Positions 1 to 8,269 are shown, counted from the first letter of the stretch. The stretch is 33,730 nucleotides of DNA from an uncultured Flavobacteriaceae bacterium (GCA_937930675.1 CALHCC010000028.1:1-33730), one strand, 5' to 3'. Program-made: numbers and translations. The notes: generated by a model not told the origin, from the sequence alone.

Positions 1-160
1 GTCGTATACCGAAAAAATTACTTTAAAAGGAAATGTGTTAATGGTAAAAATATCTTCATCAGCCTTAAGAACAGAATTAAGCTACGGAAAAGAAAAAATA
101 CAAGCTATGATGAATGAGGCTTTAGGAGAAGAATTGATTCAAAAAGTAGTGTTAATGTAG
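1..160 (+). CDS. DUF721 (DciA-like) family protein, 3' end only
   Basis: Only the last 52 codons are inside the window, read from base 2 to the TAG at 158-160. The peptide contains NVLMVKISSSALRTELSYGK followed by a short helix and the end LGEELIQKVVLM. This is the typical C-terminal half of the DUF721 family, with its 'Lxv.vsSsalrneL...' pattern. DUF721 proteins are related to DciA, the loader of the replicative helicase in many bacteria; a role in replication is inferred from family only. The next gene is convergent and its stop codon lies 2 bases beyond this one. In flavobacteria this gene often sits near recF and ndk, so the Nit1C block that follows may be an insertion at this point (inference). 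Confidence 0.8.
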   Translation, partial: SYTEKITLKGNVLMVKISSSALRTELSYGKEKIQAMMNEALGEELIQKVVLM

Positions 161-162
161 TT

Positions 163-1056
163 TTATTGTTGATTGTACTGTTCGTTTCTAAATTGTTGTG
201 GAGTTTGTTTTGTAGTTTTTTTAAAAAGTCTATTAAAATAAGAACTATCGTTATAATTAAGCTGATTAGCAATGGAAACTATGGATAAATTAGAATGTAT
301 AATAAGTCTTTTGGCCTCTAAAATAACACGATCTATTAGTACTTCAGAAGGCTTTTTATTCACTGTTTTTTTGCATAAATAATTTAGTTGTCTTTCTGTA
401 ATATGCAAACTTTTGGCATAAAATGTAATAGGCTTATGTTCTTTATAATAAGTATCAACAAGAGCTTCGTATCTGTTTAGTTGAATTAAGTCATAATTGT
501 ATTGAATACTATCTAAATGATGACTTTTATAAAATCTAGTTAGATTAATAAATAATGTATTTAAGTGCATTCTAATCACTTCTTGATAATTGATTTGCCT
601 TTTTTCGTATTCAGTATGAATCATATGATAAAAAGAAAGCACATTTTTAGTTTCTGCTTTATCTAGCTTTAAGAAAGGAATACTAAACGTAGAGTTAAAA
701 AAAGGAAACTTTTCTAAGTGATCGTAATTAAAATCTTGTAAAAAGAATTCTTTAGTAAAAAAAAGAATACAGCCATTAATATCTAAGGATAAATTCCATT
801 GGTGTATTTGACCAGGAGAAATAATATACATTGCTCCAGGAAAAACATCGTAAGACCTAAAATCAATAATATGTTTTCCATTTCCTTTTGTAATCAATAA
901 TATTAAATAGAAATCATGCCCATGAGGCTTTTCAACAAATAAATTTTCGGTTACATGTTCTTTAAAATTTCTAATATAAAAACTCTTGTCAAACTTCATG
1001 CAGTTGTTGTAATCATCAAAATTGCTAATATTAAATACTGGAATATTACTTTTCAT
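163..1056 (-). CDS. AraC-family transcriptional regulator, candidate Nit1C regulator
   Basis: A 297-residue regulator with the standard AraC layout. Residues about 45-100 form a cupin-like ligand-binding domain, with HGHDFYLILLITKG and a following segment PGAMYIISPGQIHQWNL. The last 100 residues are a double helix-turn-helix ending in LNYNDSSYFNRLFKKTTKQT plus PQQF, the AraC/XylS signature. It starts at the ATG at 1056 and runs away from the nit operon, leaving a 273-base shared control region. Divergent placement makes it the likely regulator of that operon, in place of the Fis/NtrC-like NitA described in pseudomonads (inference). The inducer is unknown. Its 3' end abuts the DUF721 gene with almost no space. 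Confidence 0.88.
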   Translation of the reverse strand: MKSNIPVFNISNFDDYNNCMKFDKSFYIRNFKEHVTENLFVEKPHGHDFYLILLITKGNGKHIIDFRSYDVFPGAMYIISPGQIHQWNLSLDINGCILFFTKEFFLQDFNYDHLEKFPFFNSTFSIPFLKLDKAETKNVLSFYHMIHTEYEKRQINYQEVIRMHLNTLFINLTRFYKSHHLDSIQYNYDLIQLNRYEALVDTYYKEHKPITFYAKSLHITERQLNYLCKKTVNKKPSEVLIDRVILEAKRLIIHSNLSIVSIANQLNYNDSSYFNRLFKKTTKQTPQQFRNEQYNQQ

Positions 1057-1142
1057 AAAGTAGGTGGATTTACAATTTATAAAGTCTATTTAAAACCTAA
1101 TATCTTACTATTTTACAAATCTTATAAAATTAAATTTAAGTA

Positions 1143-1167
1143 GTTGTGTTTAAATTTAAATAACAAC
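1143..1167. promoter_or_regulatory. Imperfect palindrome in the nit control region
   Basis: The arms are GTTGTGTTTAAA and TTTAAATAACAAC, around a TTTAAATTTAAA core. It lies between the divergent AraC gene and nitB, about 160 bases before nitB. It could be an operator for the adjacent regulator; AT-rich sequence makes chance symmetry possible. Confidence 0.4.
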
Positions 1168-1187
1168 CCAAATACCTGTTTTTTGAT

Positions 1188-1209
1188 AGTTTTTAAAATG
1201 CTAAAAACT
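1188..1209. promoter_or_regulatory. Perfect 8-bp inverted repeat in the nit control region
   Basis: AGTTTTTA and TAAAAACT are separated by 6 bases (AAATGC). The repeat lies about 75 bases upstream of the candidate nit -7 element. It is a second operator candidate; a weak hairpin is also possible. No run of T follows that would make it a convincing terminator. Confidence 0.35.
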
Positions 1210-1283
1210 TGATTTTTAGATTATTGTAGAAATAGTTCATGCGTTTGTGAGTTTTGTGACATATGTTTTTTTAATACCTAAAC

Positions 1284-1291
1284 TATGTTTG
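1284..1291 (+). promoter_or_regulatory. Candidate -7 promoter element of the nit operon
   Basis: TATGTTTG is an exact match to the Bacteroidota housekeeping -7 consensus TAnnTTTG. It ends 38 bases before the nitB ATG. No well-spaced TTTG -33 element is evident: TTTTG at 1252-1256 is a little too far away. That would fit a promoter needing an activator such as the divergent AraC protein (inference). Confidence 0.45.
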
Positions 1292-1329
1292 TGTTAGAAA
1301 TTATTTACGAATTATTTAAAAATTAAATT

Positions 1330-1812
1330 ATGCCAAAAATTGAAATTCCAATGCACAAAGACGGTGATTATTTTGTTGACTACGAAGACAAAGTATTTGA
1401 TGATGTAAAAGCCGAAAAAGGAGAGAAAGCCTTAGTAACTTTTCATACAGTAGCTTTTGAAGGTTCTATAGGTTTAGTAAACATTTTAACAGCTACAAGG
1501 TTACAAAGAAAAGGGTTTGAAACATCTATTTTATTATACGGACCTGGAGTTACTTTAGGAATTCAAAGGGGATTTCCAACTTTGGGAAGCGAAGCTTTTC
1601 CAGGGCACTTAAATTATGCGGCTAGGCTTACTAAATTTATGGAAGAAGGAGGAAAGGTATATGCTTGTAGGTTTGCTTTACAAGCTTTGTATGGACATGG
1701 AGAACCTTCTTTACTACCGGGAATTACACCTATTAGTCCATTAGATGTTTTAGATATCCAATTAGTACATCGTAAAGAAAACGCTTTTGTTGTTCATACT
1801 TGGACGATGTAA
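1330..1812 (+). CDS. nitB: MSMEG_0572/Sll0783-family nitrogen starvation response protein
   Basis: A 160-residue protein recognised as the first conserved member of the Nit1C cluster, known as Sll0783 in Synechocystis and MSMEG_0572 in mycobacteria. Recognisable features are the N-terminal '[20 protein letters not shown]' and a central glycine-rich stretch, [19 protein letters not shown]. The fold may resemble DsrE/sulfur-relay-like proteins ([20 protein letters not shown], then a predicted alpha/beta core), but no catalytic motif can be named. In Synechocystis, loss of sll0783 impairs polyhydroxybutyrate accumulation during nitrogen starvation (established knowledge); its biochemical role is unknown. 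It starts at the ATG 38 bases after a candidate -7 element and leads the operon; nitC begins 11 bases after its stop. Confidence 0.92.
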   Translation: MPKIEIPMHKDGDYFVDYEDKVFDDVKAEKGEKALVTFHTVAFEGSIGLVNILTATRLQRKGFETSILLYGPGVTLGIQRGFPTLGSEAFPGHLNYAARLTKFMEEGGKVYACRFALQALYGHGEPSLLPGITPISPLDVLDIQLVHRKENAFVVHTWTM

Positions 1813-1823
1813 ATTATAAAAAT

Positions 1824-2810
1824 ATGAAATTTAAAAAGTCTATTGTTAAAGCTGCAGCCGTTCAAATAGCCCCTGTTTTAGAAGATAAACAAGGTACTTT
1901 AAAAAAAGTTGCAGAGGCTATTAAATCTGCAAGTAAAAACGATACAGATATTATTGTTTTTCCAGAAACATTAGTACCTAATTATCCTTACTTTTCTTTT
2001 ATAAAGCCAGCTGTACGCATTAAAAAAGAACATTTAACATTATACGAGCAAAGTGTAGAGGTGCCTAGTGAAGATACTGATTTTATAGGGAACTTAGCTA
2101 GAGAATTTAATATGGTTGTTGTTTTAGGAGTGAATGAACGAGATAAAGGAACCTTATACAATACACAACTTATTTTTGATACAACGGGTGATTTGATATT
2201 AAAACGTAGAAAAATCACCCCTACGTATCACGAAAGAATGATATGGGGACAAGGAGATGGTAGTGGTTTAAAAGCAGTAGATACAAAAATAGGAAGAGTA
2301 GGAGCCTTGGCTTGTTGGGAGCATTACAACCCTTTAGCACGATTTGCTTTAATAAGCGATCATGAGGAAATTCATTGCAGTCAATTTCCTGGTTCTATGG
2401 TAGGGCAAATTTTTGCAGATCAAATGGAAGTAACCATGAGGCATCATGCTTTAGAATCAGGATGTTTTGTTATTAATTCTACAGGGTATTTGCATCCTGA
2501 ACAAGTAAGTAGTATAACAGAAGATATAGGTATGCAAAAAGTTTTAGAAAAAGGATGCTTTACGGCTATCATTTCTCCAGAAGGAGTTATTATTTCGGAT
2601 GTTCTTACAGAAGGAGAAGGAATTGTATATGCTGATATGGATATGAGTTTAATCACTAAAAGAAAAAGAATGATGGATGCTGTTGGACATTATTCTAGAC
2701 CAGAATTGTTGTCCTTAAATATAGATAGAGAAGAAAAAAAATTAACCTATCAAAATTTTGAGTCAAATGAATACGATGATAACAAAAAAACATCAATACC
2801 AACTAATTAA
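1824..2810 (+). CDS. nitC: Nit1-subfamily nitrilase
   Basis: A 328-residue carbon-nitrogen hydrolase. Nitrilases convert organic nitriles to the acid plus ammonia. The catalytic triad is visible: Glu48 in [15 protein letters not shown], Lys130 in [20 protein letters not shown], and Cys164 in [11 protein letters not shown]; Glu137 of the HER motif is also present. The reading frame extends upstream to a TTG at 1800, but the ATG at 1824 fits the family N-terminus ([18 protein letters not shown]) and clears the nitB stop by 11 bases, so it is preferred. The sequence and context place it in the Nit1 subfamily. In Pseudomonas fluorescens NCIMB 11764 this cluster is linked to growth on cyanide. The physiological substrate here is unknown. 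Its last 44 bases overlap nitD. Confidence 0.95.
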   Translation: MKFKKSIVKAAAVQIAPVLEDKQGTLKKVAEAIKSASKNDTDIIVFPETLVPNYPYFSFIKPAVRIKKEHLTLYEQSVEVPSEDTDFIGNLAREFNMVVVLGVNERDKGTLYNTQLIFDTTGDLILKRRKITPTYHERMIWGQGDGSGLKAVDTKIGRVGALACWEHYNPLARFALISDHEEIHCSQFPGSMVGQIFADQMEVTMRHHALESGCFVINSTGYLHPEQVSSITEDIGMQKVLEKGCFTAIISPEGVIISDVLTEGEGIVYADMDMSLITKRKRMMDAVGHYSRPELLSLNIDREEKKLTYQNFESNEYDDNKKTSIPTN

Positions 2811-3885
2811 TGAAATACAAACTCAAGGTATTAGAATAGAAGGGTTACAAGATTTATCTGTAAGAAAAGGAGGAGCTGGTCCTACAGATCATAAAGCAGT
2901 AAAAATTTTTGATGATACTATTATGGTTCCTGTTTTTAGTCAAGAAGCAAAGTACTCACCTTTTTATGTCACTAAACCTAGTAAAATGGGATTAGCCGTT
3001 CTAAAAAGAGAAGAAGAAACAATTGCAAATGTTCGTTTTATAGGAGAGCCAAAGTTTTATAAAGAGGTCACTTCTGATGGAATTCCGTTTTGGAAAATTG
3101 CGCGTTTGCATAGTAAAGATGTATTAGCAACTACAGTACTACAAAATTGTATTCGATATCATGAAAAAGAAACCTCTTGTCAGTTTTGTGCTATTGGAGA
3201 ATCGTTAAAAAACGATTTGACAATTGCATATAAAAAACCACAACAATTAGCAGAAGTAGCGAAACGAGCTGTTGAATTGGACGGCGTTCGTCAATTCATC
3301 ATGACTACAGGAACTCCTGCAAGTTCTGATAGGGGAGCAAAAATATTGTTTGAAAGTGTGTTGGCAGTAACTAAACAAGTAACCATTCCTATTCAAGTAC
3401 AATGTGAACCACCAGACGATTTTATATGGTTTCAAAAATTAAAAGAAGCAGGAGCAAGTTCTATAGGTATGCATTTAGAGGCAGTAAGTAACCGTGTTAG
3501 GCAGCAAATTATGTCAGGTAAAGCAGGTGTATCTATAGAGTTTTATTTTCAAGCTTTTAAAGAGGCCGTAAAGGTTTTTGGAAAAGGAAATGTTAGTACA
3601 TATATATTAGCTGGATTAGGAGATACACAACAAGAAATTTTAGAAGTTTCTAATAAATTAATACAAATGGGAGTATATCCATTTGTAGTGCCTTTTGTAC
3701 CTGTTACAAACACACCTTTAGAACATCACCCAGCTCCAACAAAAGAATTTATGGAGAGTATTTTAGATCCTTTAGCTTATTCTTTAGTAAAAGCAGGAAT
3801 GACTTCGGATACTTTAGCCTCTGGTTGTGCTAAATGCGGTGCATGTTCTACCCTTCAATCATTTGAAAAAAAATATGTAGTATGA
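2767..3885 (+). CDS. nitD: MSMEG_0568-family radical SAM protein
   Basis: A 372-residue radical SAM enzyme if it starts at the ATG at 2767; an ATG at 2776 is equally possible, and a TTG at 2758 less so. The cluster-binding region is [20 protein letters not shown]. Cys128, Cys138 and Cys141 give CX9CX2C rather than the canonical CX3CX2C. The GG-motif-like '[12 protein letters not shown]', a 'CEPPDD' strand and 'GMHLEA' follow a TIM-barrel pattern. Near the C-terminus, GCAKCGACS (Cys354, 357, 360) may bind a second iron-sulfur cluster. It is co-transcribed, overlapping nitC by 44 bases upstream and nitE by 4 bases (ATGA) downstream. The reaction is unknown; modification of a nitrile-containing or amine product with its cluster partners is inference. 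Confidence 0.93.
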   Translation: MNTMITKKHQYQLINEIQTQGIRIEGLQDLSVRKGGAGPTDHKAVKIFDDTIMVPVFSQEAKYSPFYVTKPSKMGLAVLKREEETIANVRFIGEPKFYKEVTSDGIPFWKIARLHSKDVLATTVLQNCIRYHEKETSCQFCAIGESLKNDLTIAYKKPQQLAEVAKRAVELDGVRQFIMTTGTPASSDRGAKILFESVLAVTKQVTIPIQVQCEPPDDFIWFQKLKEAGASSIGMHLEAVSNRVRQQIMSGKAGVSIEFYFQAFKEAVKVFGKGNVSTYILAGLGDTQQEILEVSNKLIQMGVYPFVVPFVPVTNTPLEHHPAPTKEFMESILDPLAYSLVKAGMTSDTLASGCAKCGACSTLQSFEKKYVV

Positions 3886-4502
3886 TTTATTTTACGCAAA
3901 ATAGAAAAGATAAAGGAAAAGCGTTTATTGACATCAATATTCCAAGTAATGCTAGTCAAATACAAGAATATTTTGAAACAAGAAAAGCAATATTTTGTGA
4001 TGAACAAAAGCTGTTTTTAGGTTCTGATGTTGATGAATATGATGATCAAGCAATTCCAATTATCGCTTTAAATCATTATTTAGGAGTTCCAGACCAGGTT
4101 GTGGGAGTAGTACGTATTTATCAAACAAAACAAGGTGAATGGTTTGGAGGACGTTTGGGAGTTTTACCAAGTTATAGAGCATTCTCAAAATTTACATGTC
4201 CAAATTTATTTAAAGATAAAAAACAATTGTCTTTGTGTGAAATGTCTATTGCTGCAGGGCTAATTTATAGAGCGGTTTCTTTGGCTAATTATATAGGCTG
4301 TCATCATTTTTACGCTTACGTACAGCCACAAAATGTAAAATTATTTAAACGTTTACATTGGAATGTAGTTGGAGAAAAAATGATTCACGGAATAAAACAT
4401 AGTTATATGGAAGCGAATTTAAAATCATATCCTGCAACTCCAATTTATTTGGCAGCGAACGAGAACATATCAAGAATATCACAACAATTTCACGTAGCTT
4501 AA
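3882..4502 (+). CDS. nitE: MSMEG_0567/Sll0786-type GNAT-family N-acetyltransferase-like protein
   Basis: A 206-residue GNAT-fold protein. The strand and acyl-CoA pyrophosphate loop are seen in VVGVVRIYQTKQGEWFGGRL followed by GVLPSYR (about residues 72-99), with later segments SIAAGLIYRAVSLANYIGCH and the 'FYAYVQPQNVKLFKRLHW' strand typical of the fold. It probably transfers an acyl group to an amine, but the substrate is unknown. Its ATG overlaps the nitD stop in ATGA, a sign of translational coupling. In mycobacterial versions this domain is fused to the AIR-synthase-like partner; here they are separate genes, with nitF starting 12 bases later. That is the arrangement known from Synechocystis and pseudomonads. 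Confidence 0.88.
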   Translation: MIYFTQNRKDKGKAFIDINIPSNASQIQEYFETRKAIFCDEQKLFLGSDVDEYDDQAIPIIALNHYLGVPDQVVGVVRIYQTKQGEWFGGRLGVLPSYRAFSKFTCPNLFKDKKQLSLCEMSIAAGLIYRAVSLANYIGCHHFYAYVQPQNVKLFKRLHWNVVGEKMIHGIKHSYMEANLKSYPATPIYLAANENISRISQQFHVA

Positions 4503-4514
4503 AAAACAAACAGA

Positions 4515-5477
4515 ATGTTAACAGATTTGGAAAGGTTTGAAATATGTATCTCTAAACTTAGAGAAAACCCTAATGTTTTAGATAAAATTAATATTTCTCA
4601 AACGTACGACCAGATAGGTACTGGTGTAAAAGGAAGTGTTTTTTTTTCTAATTCAGAGCAAGAAATTCTTTTGGGGGATGATACAGCAGCAATTTTACAA
4701 GAAGATGGTACTTATTTGTTAATGGCTTCAGAAGGAATAATCACGTATTTTTTAGAGAAAGACCCTTGGTTTGCTGGATATTCTGCAATTATGGTTAATA
4801 TAAGTGATATTTGTGCTATGGGAGGTTTGCCTATGGCAATTACAGATACTTTATACATTAAAAATGCTAAAGACGCTACTAAAATATGGGAAGGAATGTT
4901 AGCAGCTTCTAACGCATATGGAGTACCTATTGTTGGAGGACATACTTGTTATCATTCTAACCATAAAGCGTTAAGTGTTTCTATTTTGGGAAAAGCAACC
5001 AAACACTTATTAACGAGTTTTCATGCAAAAGAAGGTGAGTGTATACTGTTAGCGATAGATTTGAATGGAGTATATTATAAAGATTATTCTTTTTGGAATG
5101 CCAGTACTTCTTCTGTTCCAGATGATTTAAGAAAGCAAATAAAGGTATTAAATACATTAGCTAATAAAGGTCTTACCAATTGTGCTAAAGATGTTAGTAT
5201 GGGAGGTATTATAGGAACCCTATGGATGTTAATGAATTCTTCTAAAATAGGGGTGGAAATTGAGGTAGAAAAAATACCTAAACCTGTTAATGTGATTTGG
5301 TCAAAATGGTTGTCAAGTTTTCCTAGTTATGGATATTTAATTACTTGTAAAAAAGAACATATATCAGAAATTAAAAAAGAATTTAAAACTAATAATATTG
5401 CTTGCGAAGCAATAGGACATGTTACAAAAGAAAAAAAAATGCTCTTAAATTATAAAAACAGAAAAATAAAATTTTAA
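4515..5477 (+). CDS. nitF: AIR-synthase-related protein (Sll0787 family)
   Basis: A 320-residue member of the PurM/ThiL/SelD/HypE superfamily, whose enzymes activate a substrate with ATP, often through an acyl or imidate phosphate. The ATP-binding segment is LLGDDTAAI (about residues 52-60). It is followed by the characteristic NISDICAMGGLPMAITDTLY and IVGGHTC, then the C-terminal domain signature NCAKDVSMGGIIGTLWML. In the Nit1C context it could activate a carboxyl, amide or nitrile-derived group (inference from family). It lies 12 bases after nitE and 4 bases before nitG in the operon. Confidence 0.9.
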   Translation: MLTDLERFEICISKLRENPNVLDKINISQTYDQIGTGVKGSVFFSNSEQEILLGDDTAAILQEDGTYLLMASEGIITYFLEKDPWFAGYSAIMVNISDICAMGGLPMAITDTLYIKNAKDATKIWEGMLAASNAYGVPIVGGHTCYHSNHKALSVSILGKATKHLLTSFHAKEGECILLAIDLNGVYYKDYSFWNASTSSVPDDLRKQIKVLNTLANKGLTNCAKDVSMGGIIGTLWMLMNSSKIGVEIEVEKIPKPVNVIWSKWLSSFPSYGYLITCKKEHISEIKKEFKTNNIACEAIGHVTKEKKMLLNYKNRKIKF

Positions 5478-5481
5478 AATC

Positions 5482-5760
5482 ATGCCAGTAACATATTTAA
5501 CAATAATATGGCCTAATAATGAAGAAGATCAAGTTTATTCACCCTCGAGTGTTATAAAAGAGTTTTTTACTAAAGAAAGTGAACTAAAAGTAGATGATTT
5601 TTTAATAACGATTCAAAATGCTTTAAATGAATCTAGTGAGAGAGTTAGAATGAAGTTTGGCTTTGCTTGTACTTCAGCAGAATCAGAACTAAACAGAATT
5701 CGTCATTTATGCCAACAGTTTAAGGGAAATCAAAGGATTAAGATAAAGGCATTTAAATAA
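5482..5760 (+). CDS. nitG: MSMEG_0570/Slr0801-family nitrogen starvation response protein
   Basis: A 92-residue protein that matches the small conserved member of Nit1C clusters. It begins MPVTYLTIIWPNNEEDQVYS, with the W-P and 'YSPSSVIKEFF' pattern typical of the family, and has a middle segment FLITIQNALNESSERVRMKF. No catalytic residue can be named. It might be an accessory or carrier-like subunit for one of the enzymes, but this is a guess from its size and fixed position. It sits 4 bases after nitF and 7 bases before nitH. Confidence 0.88.
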   Translation: MPVTYLTIIWPNNEEDQVYSPSSVIKEFFTKESELKVDDFLITIQNALNESSERVRMKFGFACTSAESELNRIRHLCQQFKGNQRIKIKAFK

Positions 5761-5767
5761 ATAAAAT

Positions 5768-7015
5768 ATGAAACATTATAGTGTAATTATAGTTGGAGGA
5801 GGACAAGCAGGGCTTTCTACAAGTTATTACTTAAAACAACAAAATATAGATTATTTAATTTTAGATAGAGGACAAATTGGTGATTCTTGGAATAAAAGAC
5901 GTTGGGATTCTTTTTGTTTGGTAACTCCCAATTGGCAATGTAGACTGCCAGGCTTTGATTATGATGGAAAGGATCCTAAAGGATTTATGGTGAAAGATGA
6001 AATAGTTGCCTATATAAAGAGATATGTAAATTCTTTTCACCCCCCAATTAAAGAACATGTAGAAGTGTATAAAGTCTATAAAAAAGAACTTCAGACAATA
6101 TTTACTATTGAAACCTCTATAGGAGTTTTTACGGCAGATAAAGTGGTGATAGCAGCAGGGGCTTACCATACACCTAACATATTACCGATGTCTAGAAACT
6201 TTGGAGATGATATTACACAACTTCATTCTTCCGATTATAAAAACCCAAATCAATGTAAAGATGGAGCTGTAATGGTGGTAGGTTCGGGTCAATCGGGAGC
6301 ACAAATAGCAGAAGATTTACACATTGCAGGTAGAAAAGTATATTTAAGCGTGGGAACTGCTCCTAGAGCACCAAGAACGTATAGAGGTAAAGATGCGGTA
6401 GAATGGTTAGAAGAAATGGGATACTATGATCAACCTATAGAATCGCATCCAGATCCAGAAGAAGCCCGTCATAAAACAAACCATTATTTAACAGGAAGAG
6501 ATGGAGGAAGAGATATTGATTTAAGAAAGCTAGCTAAAGAAGGAGTTGTATTAAAAGGACAAATAAAAGAAGTAAAACAGGGAGTTATTTCGTTTGCCAA
6601 TGATTTAAAATATAATTTAGATGAAGCTGATAAAACATATAATAGAATTCAAAATAATATAGATGTTTTTATCGAAAAAAATAATATAATAGCTCCTTTA
6701 GAAGAAAGATATGTTGCAGATTGGGAACCTTCAAAATTAAATGAAATAGATACTATATACGCTAAAGAAAATATTAAAACAATTATTTGGTGTACAGGAT
6801 TTAAAGTTGATTATAGCTGGATAGATTTTCCTAAGGTATTTGATAAAAGAGGTTTTCCTATTTACAAACGCGGTATTTCAGAAGAACCAGGTTTGTGTTT
6901 TATAGGATTACCTTGGTTGCATACTTGGGGATCAGGAAGGTTTTCTCATGTAGGACAAGATGCAAAATATCTTGTAAACAAAATGGTTGATACATTTAAT
7001 ATTATTAGCAAATAA
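5768..7015 (+). CDS. nitH: MSMEG_0569-family flavin-dependent oxidoreductase
   Basis: A 415-residue FMO-like enzyme. The FAD-binding GGGQAG is at residues 10-15 and the NAD(P)H-binding GSGQSG at 172-177. The later segment TIIWCTGFKVDYSWID corresponds to the conserved 'ATGY/CTGF' of flavin monooxygenases. The C-terminal LCFIGLPWLHTWGSGRFSHV closes the FAD domain. It probably oxygenates an amine or another small substrate using NAD(P)H, and is the last step encoded in the Nit1C operon. The actual reaction is not established. The gene starts 7 bases after nitG and is followed within 20 bases by a strong hairpin, so it ends the transcript. Confidence 0.92.
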   Translation: MKHYSVIIVGGGQAGLSTSYYLKQQNIDYLILDRGQIGDSWNKRRWDSFCLVTPNWQCRLPGFDYDGKDPKGFMVKDEIVAYIKRYVNSFHPPIKEHVEVYKVYKKELQTIFTIETSIGVFTADKVVIAAGAYHTPNILPMSRNFGDDITQLHSSDYKNPNQCKDGAVMVVGSGQSGAQIAEDLHIAGRKVYLSVGTAPRAPRTYRGKDAVEWLEEMGYYDQPIESHPDPEEARHKTNHYLTGRDGGRDIDLRKLAKEGVVLKGQIKEVKQGVISFANDLKYNLDEADKTYNRIQNNIDVFIEKNNIIAPLEERYVADWEPSKLNEIDTIYAKENIKTIIWCTGFKVDYSWIDFPKVFDKRGFPIYKRGISEEPGLCFIGLPWLHTWGSGRFSHVGQDAKYLVNKMVDTFNIISK

Positions 7016-7033
7016 TTGTGTATTTACTAAATT

Positions 7034-7078
7034 AAAAAAGGATACATTAACTATAACATTTAACGTATCCTTTTTTTT
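7034..7078 (+). terminator. Rho-independent terminator ending the nit operon, probably bidirectional
   Basis: A 12-bp stem pairs AAAAAAGGATAC (7034-7045) with GTATCCTTTTTT (7065-7076), followed by further T residues. The A run on the left side allows it to serve the convergent minus-strand lipoprotein gene as well. Confidence 0.92.
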
Positions 7079-7117
7079 ATTCAGTAACCTCTATATTATT
7101 TAATAGAGTACGGTGTG

Positions 7118-8113
7118 TTATTCTATAGAAGCAGGAATAGGAACGGCATCAAATCGAACAATAATCTCTCCGAATTCAGAAATATCATCTGTATCTCCAA
7201 CAATTCCGTATTGGCTATCCTGAATTTTATTTCCAGTGCTGTCTGCTGATAATAACCCTTCTAAAATATTATTTCCAAAGAATGAATTAAAGTTTTCAGC
7301 AGATATTTTTAACCTTAATGTTTCTTCATCAGAAAAAAGAATTTGTGCTCTTACTGTATCGGTACTAGTTTTAATTACTAAGTTGTCACCTTCTATAGAC
7401 CATGTATTCGTTTTTAAATCCTGTATTTGTTCAGGACTTAAATCTGGAGTGAACAATGAACTTGGAATAAAAAGAGTAGAAAGTTCTCTATTGTCAATTT
7501 TAGTTGTTATTAAATCCCCAGCTCTCAAATTAATACCTTCTAAAGACCCATTATTAAAAATGATAATATCATCAATTCTAAAAGTTCCTTCTTCAATAAC
7601 AGTATTACTATTTAACTGTTCAATATTATTTTCGTTAATTACTAATTCTCCATTTTCTATCGTAGCATCACCTTCTATTGTAATTTCTCCATCTATAGTA
7701 ATACCACTATCTGTTGTAATTTCTTCACTAGCTATTGTTGTAGTGGTGCTTGTTGGGGTTAAATCTAAAGTATAAGTTCCAGGAATAATAGCAACTAGGT
7801 AGTCAAAAGATCCAGTGCCTAAAATTTCTGGGGTTTCATCATCTACTAAGGGTTGAAATTGTGTTTCAGTAGTTATTTCACCATTTTCTCCAATTACTTC
7901 TACCTCAACTCTTTTTGAAATGTTGTTGTTTTCGTCTACAGGAACCAAACTAGCTTTTTTAATACCTCTAATTAAAGAGAGTTGGTTTATAGTCCATTTT
8001 TTTGCAATGTTAGTATTTACAACGCTAGTATTAGAGTCATCATTACTACATGCTATTGATGATAGGATTAGAGCTGTAGAAAACAATGCTTTTAAAGTAT
8101 AGTTTAGTTTCAT
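7118..8113 (-). CDS. Surface-type lipoprotein of unknown function
   Basis: A 331-residue protein with a lipoprotein signal peptide and lipobox SSIAC (Cys22). It is followed by SNDDS, the acidic context used in Bacteroidota to export lipoproteins to the cell surface. The mature part is rich in Thr, Glu, Asp and Ile. It has a low-complexity middle with near-repeats of the type 'ITIDGEITIEGDATIENG' and beta-rich blocks such as KTNTWSIEGDNLVIKTSTDT. No enzyme motif was seen, and the family was not recognised. An apparent lipocalin-like strand, KKWTINQLSLI, just after the signal, recalls flavobacterial 'lipocalin-like' lipoproteins, but this is weak. It is convergent with nitH across the shared terminator and monocistronic; the 156 bases upstream hold no recognisable promoter. 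Confidence 0.8.
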   Translation of the reverse strand: MKLNYTLKALFSTALILSSIACSNDDSNTSVVNTNIAKKWTINQLSLIRGIKKASLVPVDENNNISKRVEVEVIGENGEITTETQFQPLVDDETPEILGTGSFDYLVAIIPGTYTLDLTPTSTTTTIASEEITTDSGITIDGEITIEGDATIENGELVINENNIEQLNSNTVIEEGTFRIDDIIIFNNGSLEGINLRAGDLITTKIDNRELSTLFIPSSLFTPDLSPEQIQDLKTNTWSIEGDNLVIKTSTDTVRAQILFSDEETLRLKISAENFNSFFGNNILEGLLSADSTGNKIQDSQYGIVGDTDDISEFGEIIVRFDAVPIPASIE

Positions 8114-8269
8114 TATTTTTTTTTGTTTTATAATTCACAACGAATATATTGATTCTATTAATAAAATTCAATTTTTAATGTAAAATATTTAAAAATAATG
8201 CTAGTTAGTTGTTAAAAAACAAATATTAGGTGTTTTATTCATAAGATAATATTTTAAAAATTGGCTTCA

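Noticed and set aside
955-1143. Plus-strand 62-codon frame before nitB
   Set aside because: It overlaps the AraC gene start, is Lys/Ile/Tyr-rich without pattern, and lies over the control region.
1188-1215. Terminator between the AraC gene and nitB
   Set aside because: The hairpin is AT-only at its base, is not followed by a T run, and lies between divergent genes where no terminator is expected.
1800-1823. TTG start for nitC
   Set aside because: It would overlap nitB and add residues not seen in the nitrilase family; the ATG at 1824 fits better.
7236-7775. Plus-strand 179-codon frame inside the lipoprotein gene
   Set aside because: Antisense shadow of the low-complexity lipoprotein; its Ser/Val/Ile-rich product has no recognisable features and there is no promoter element.
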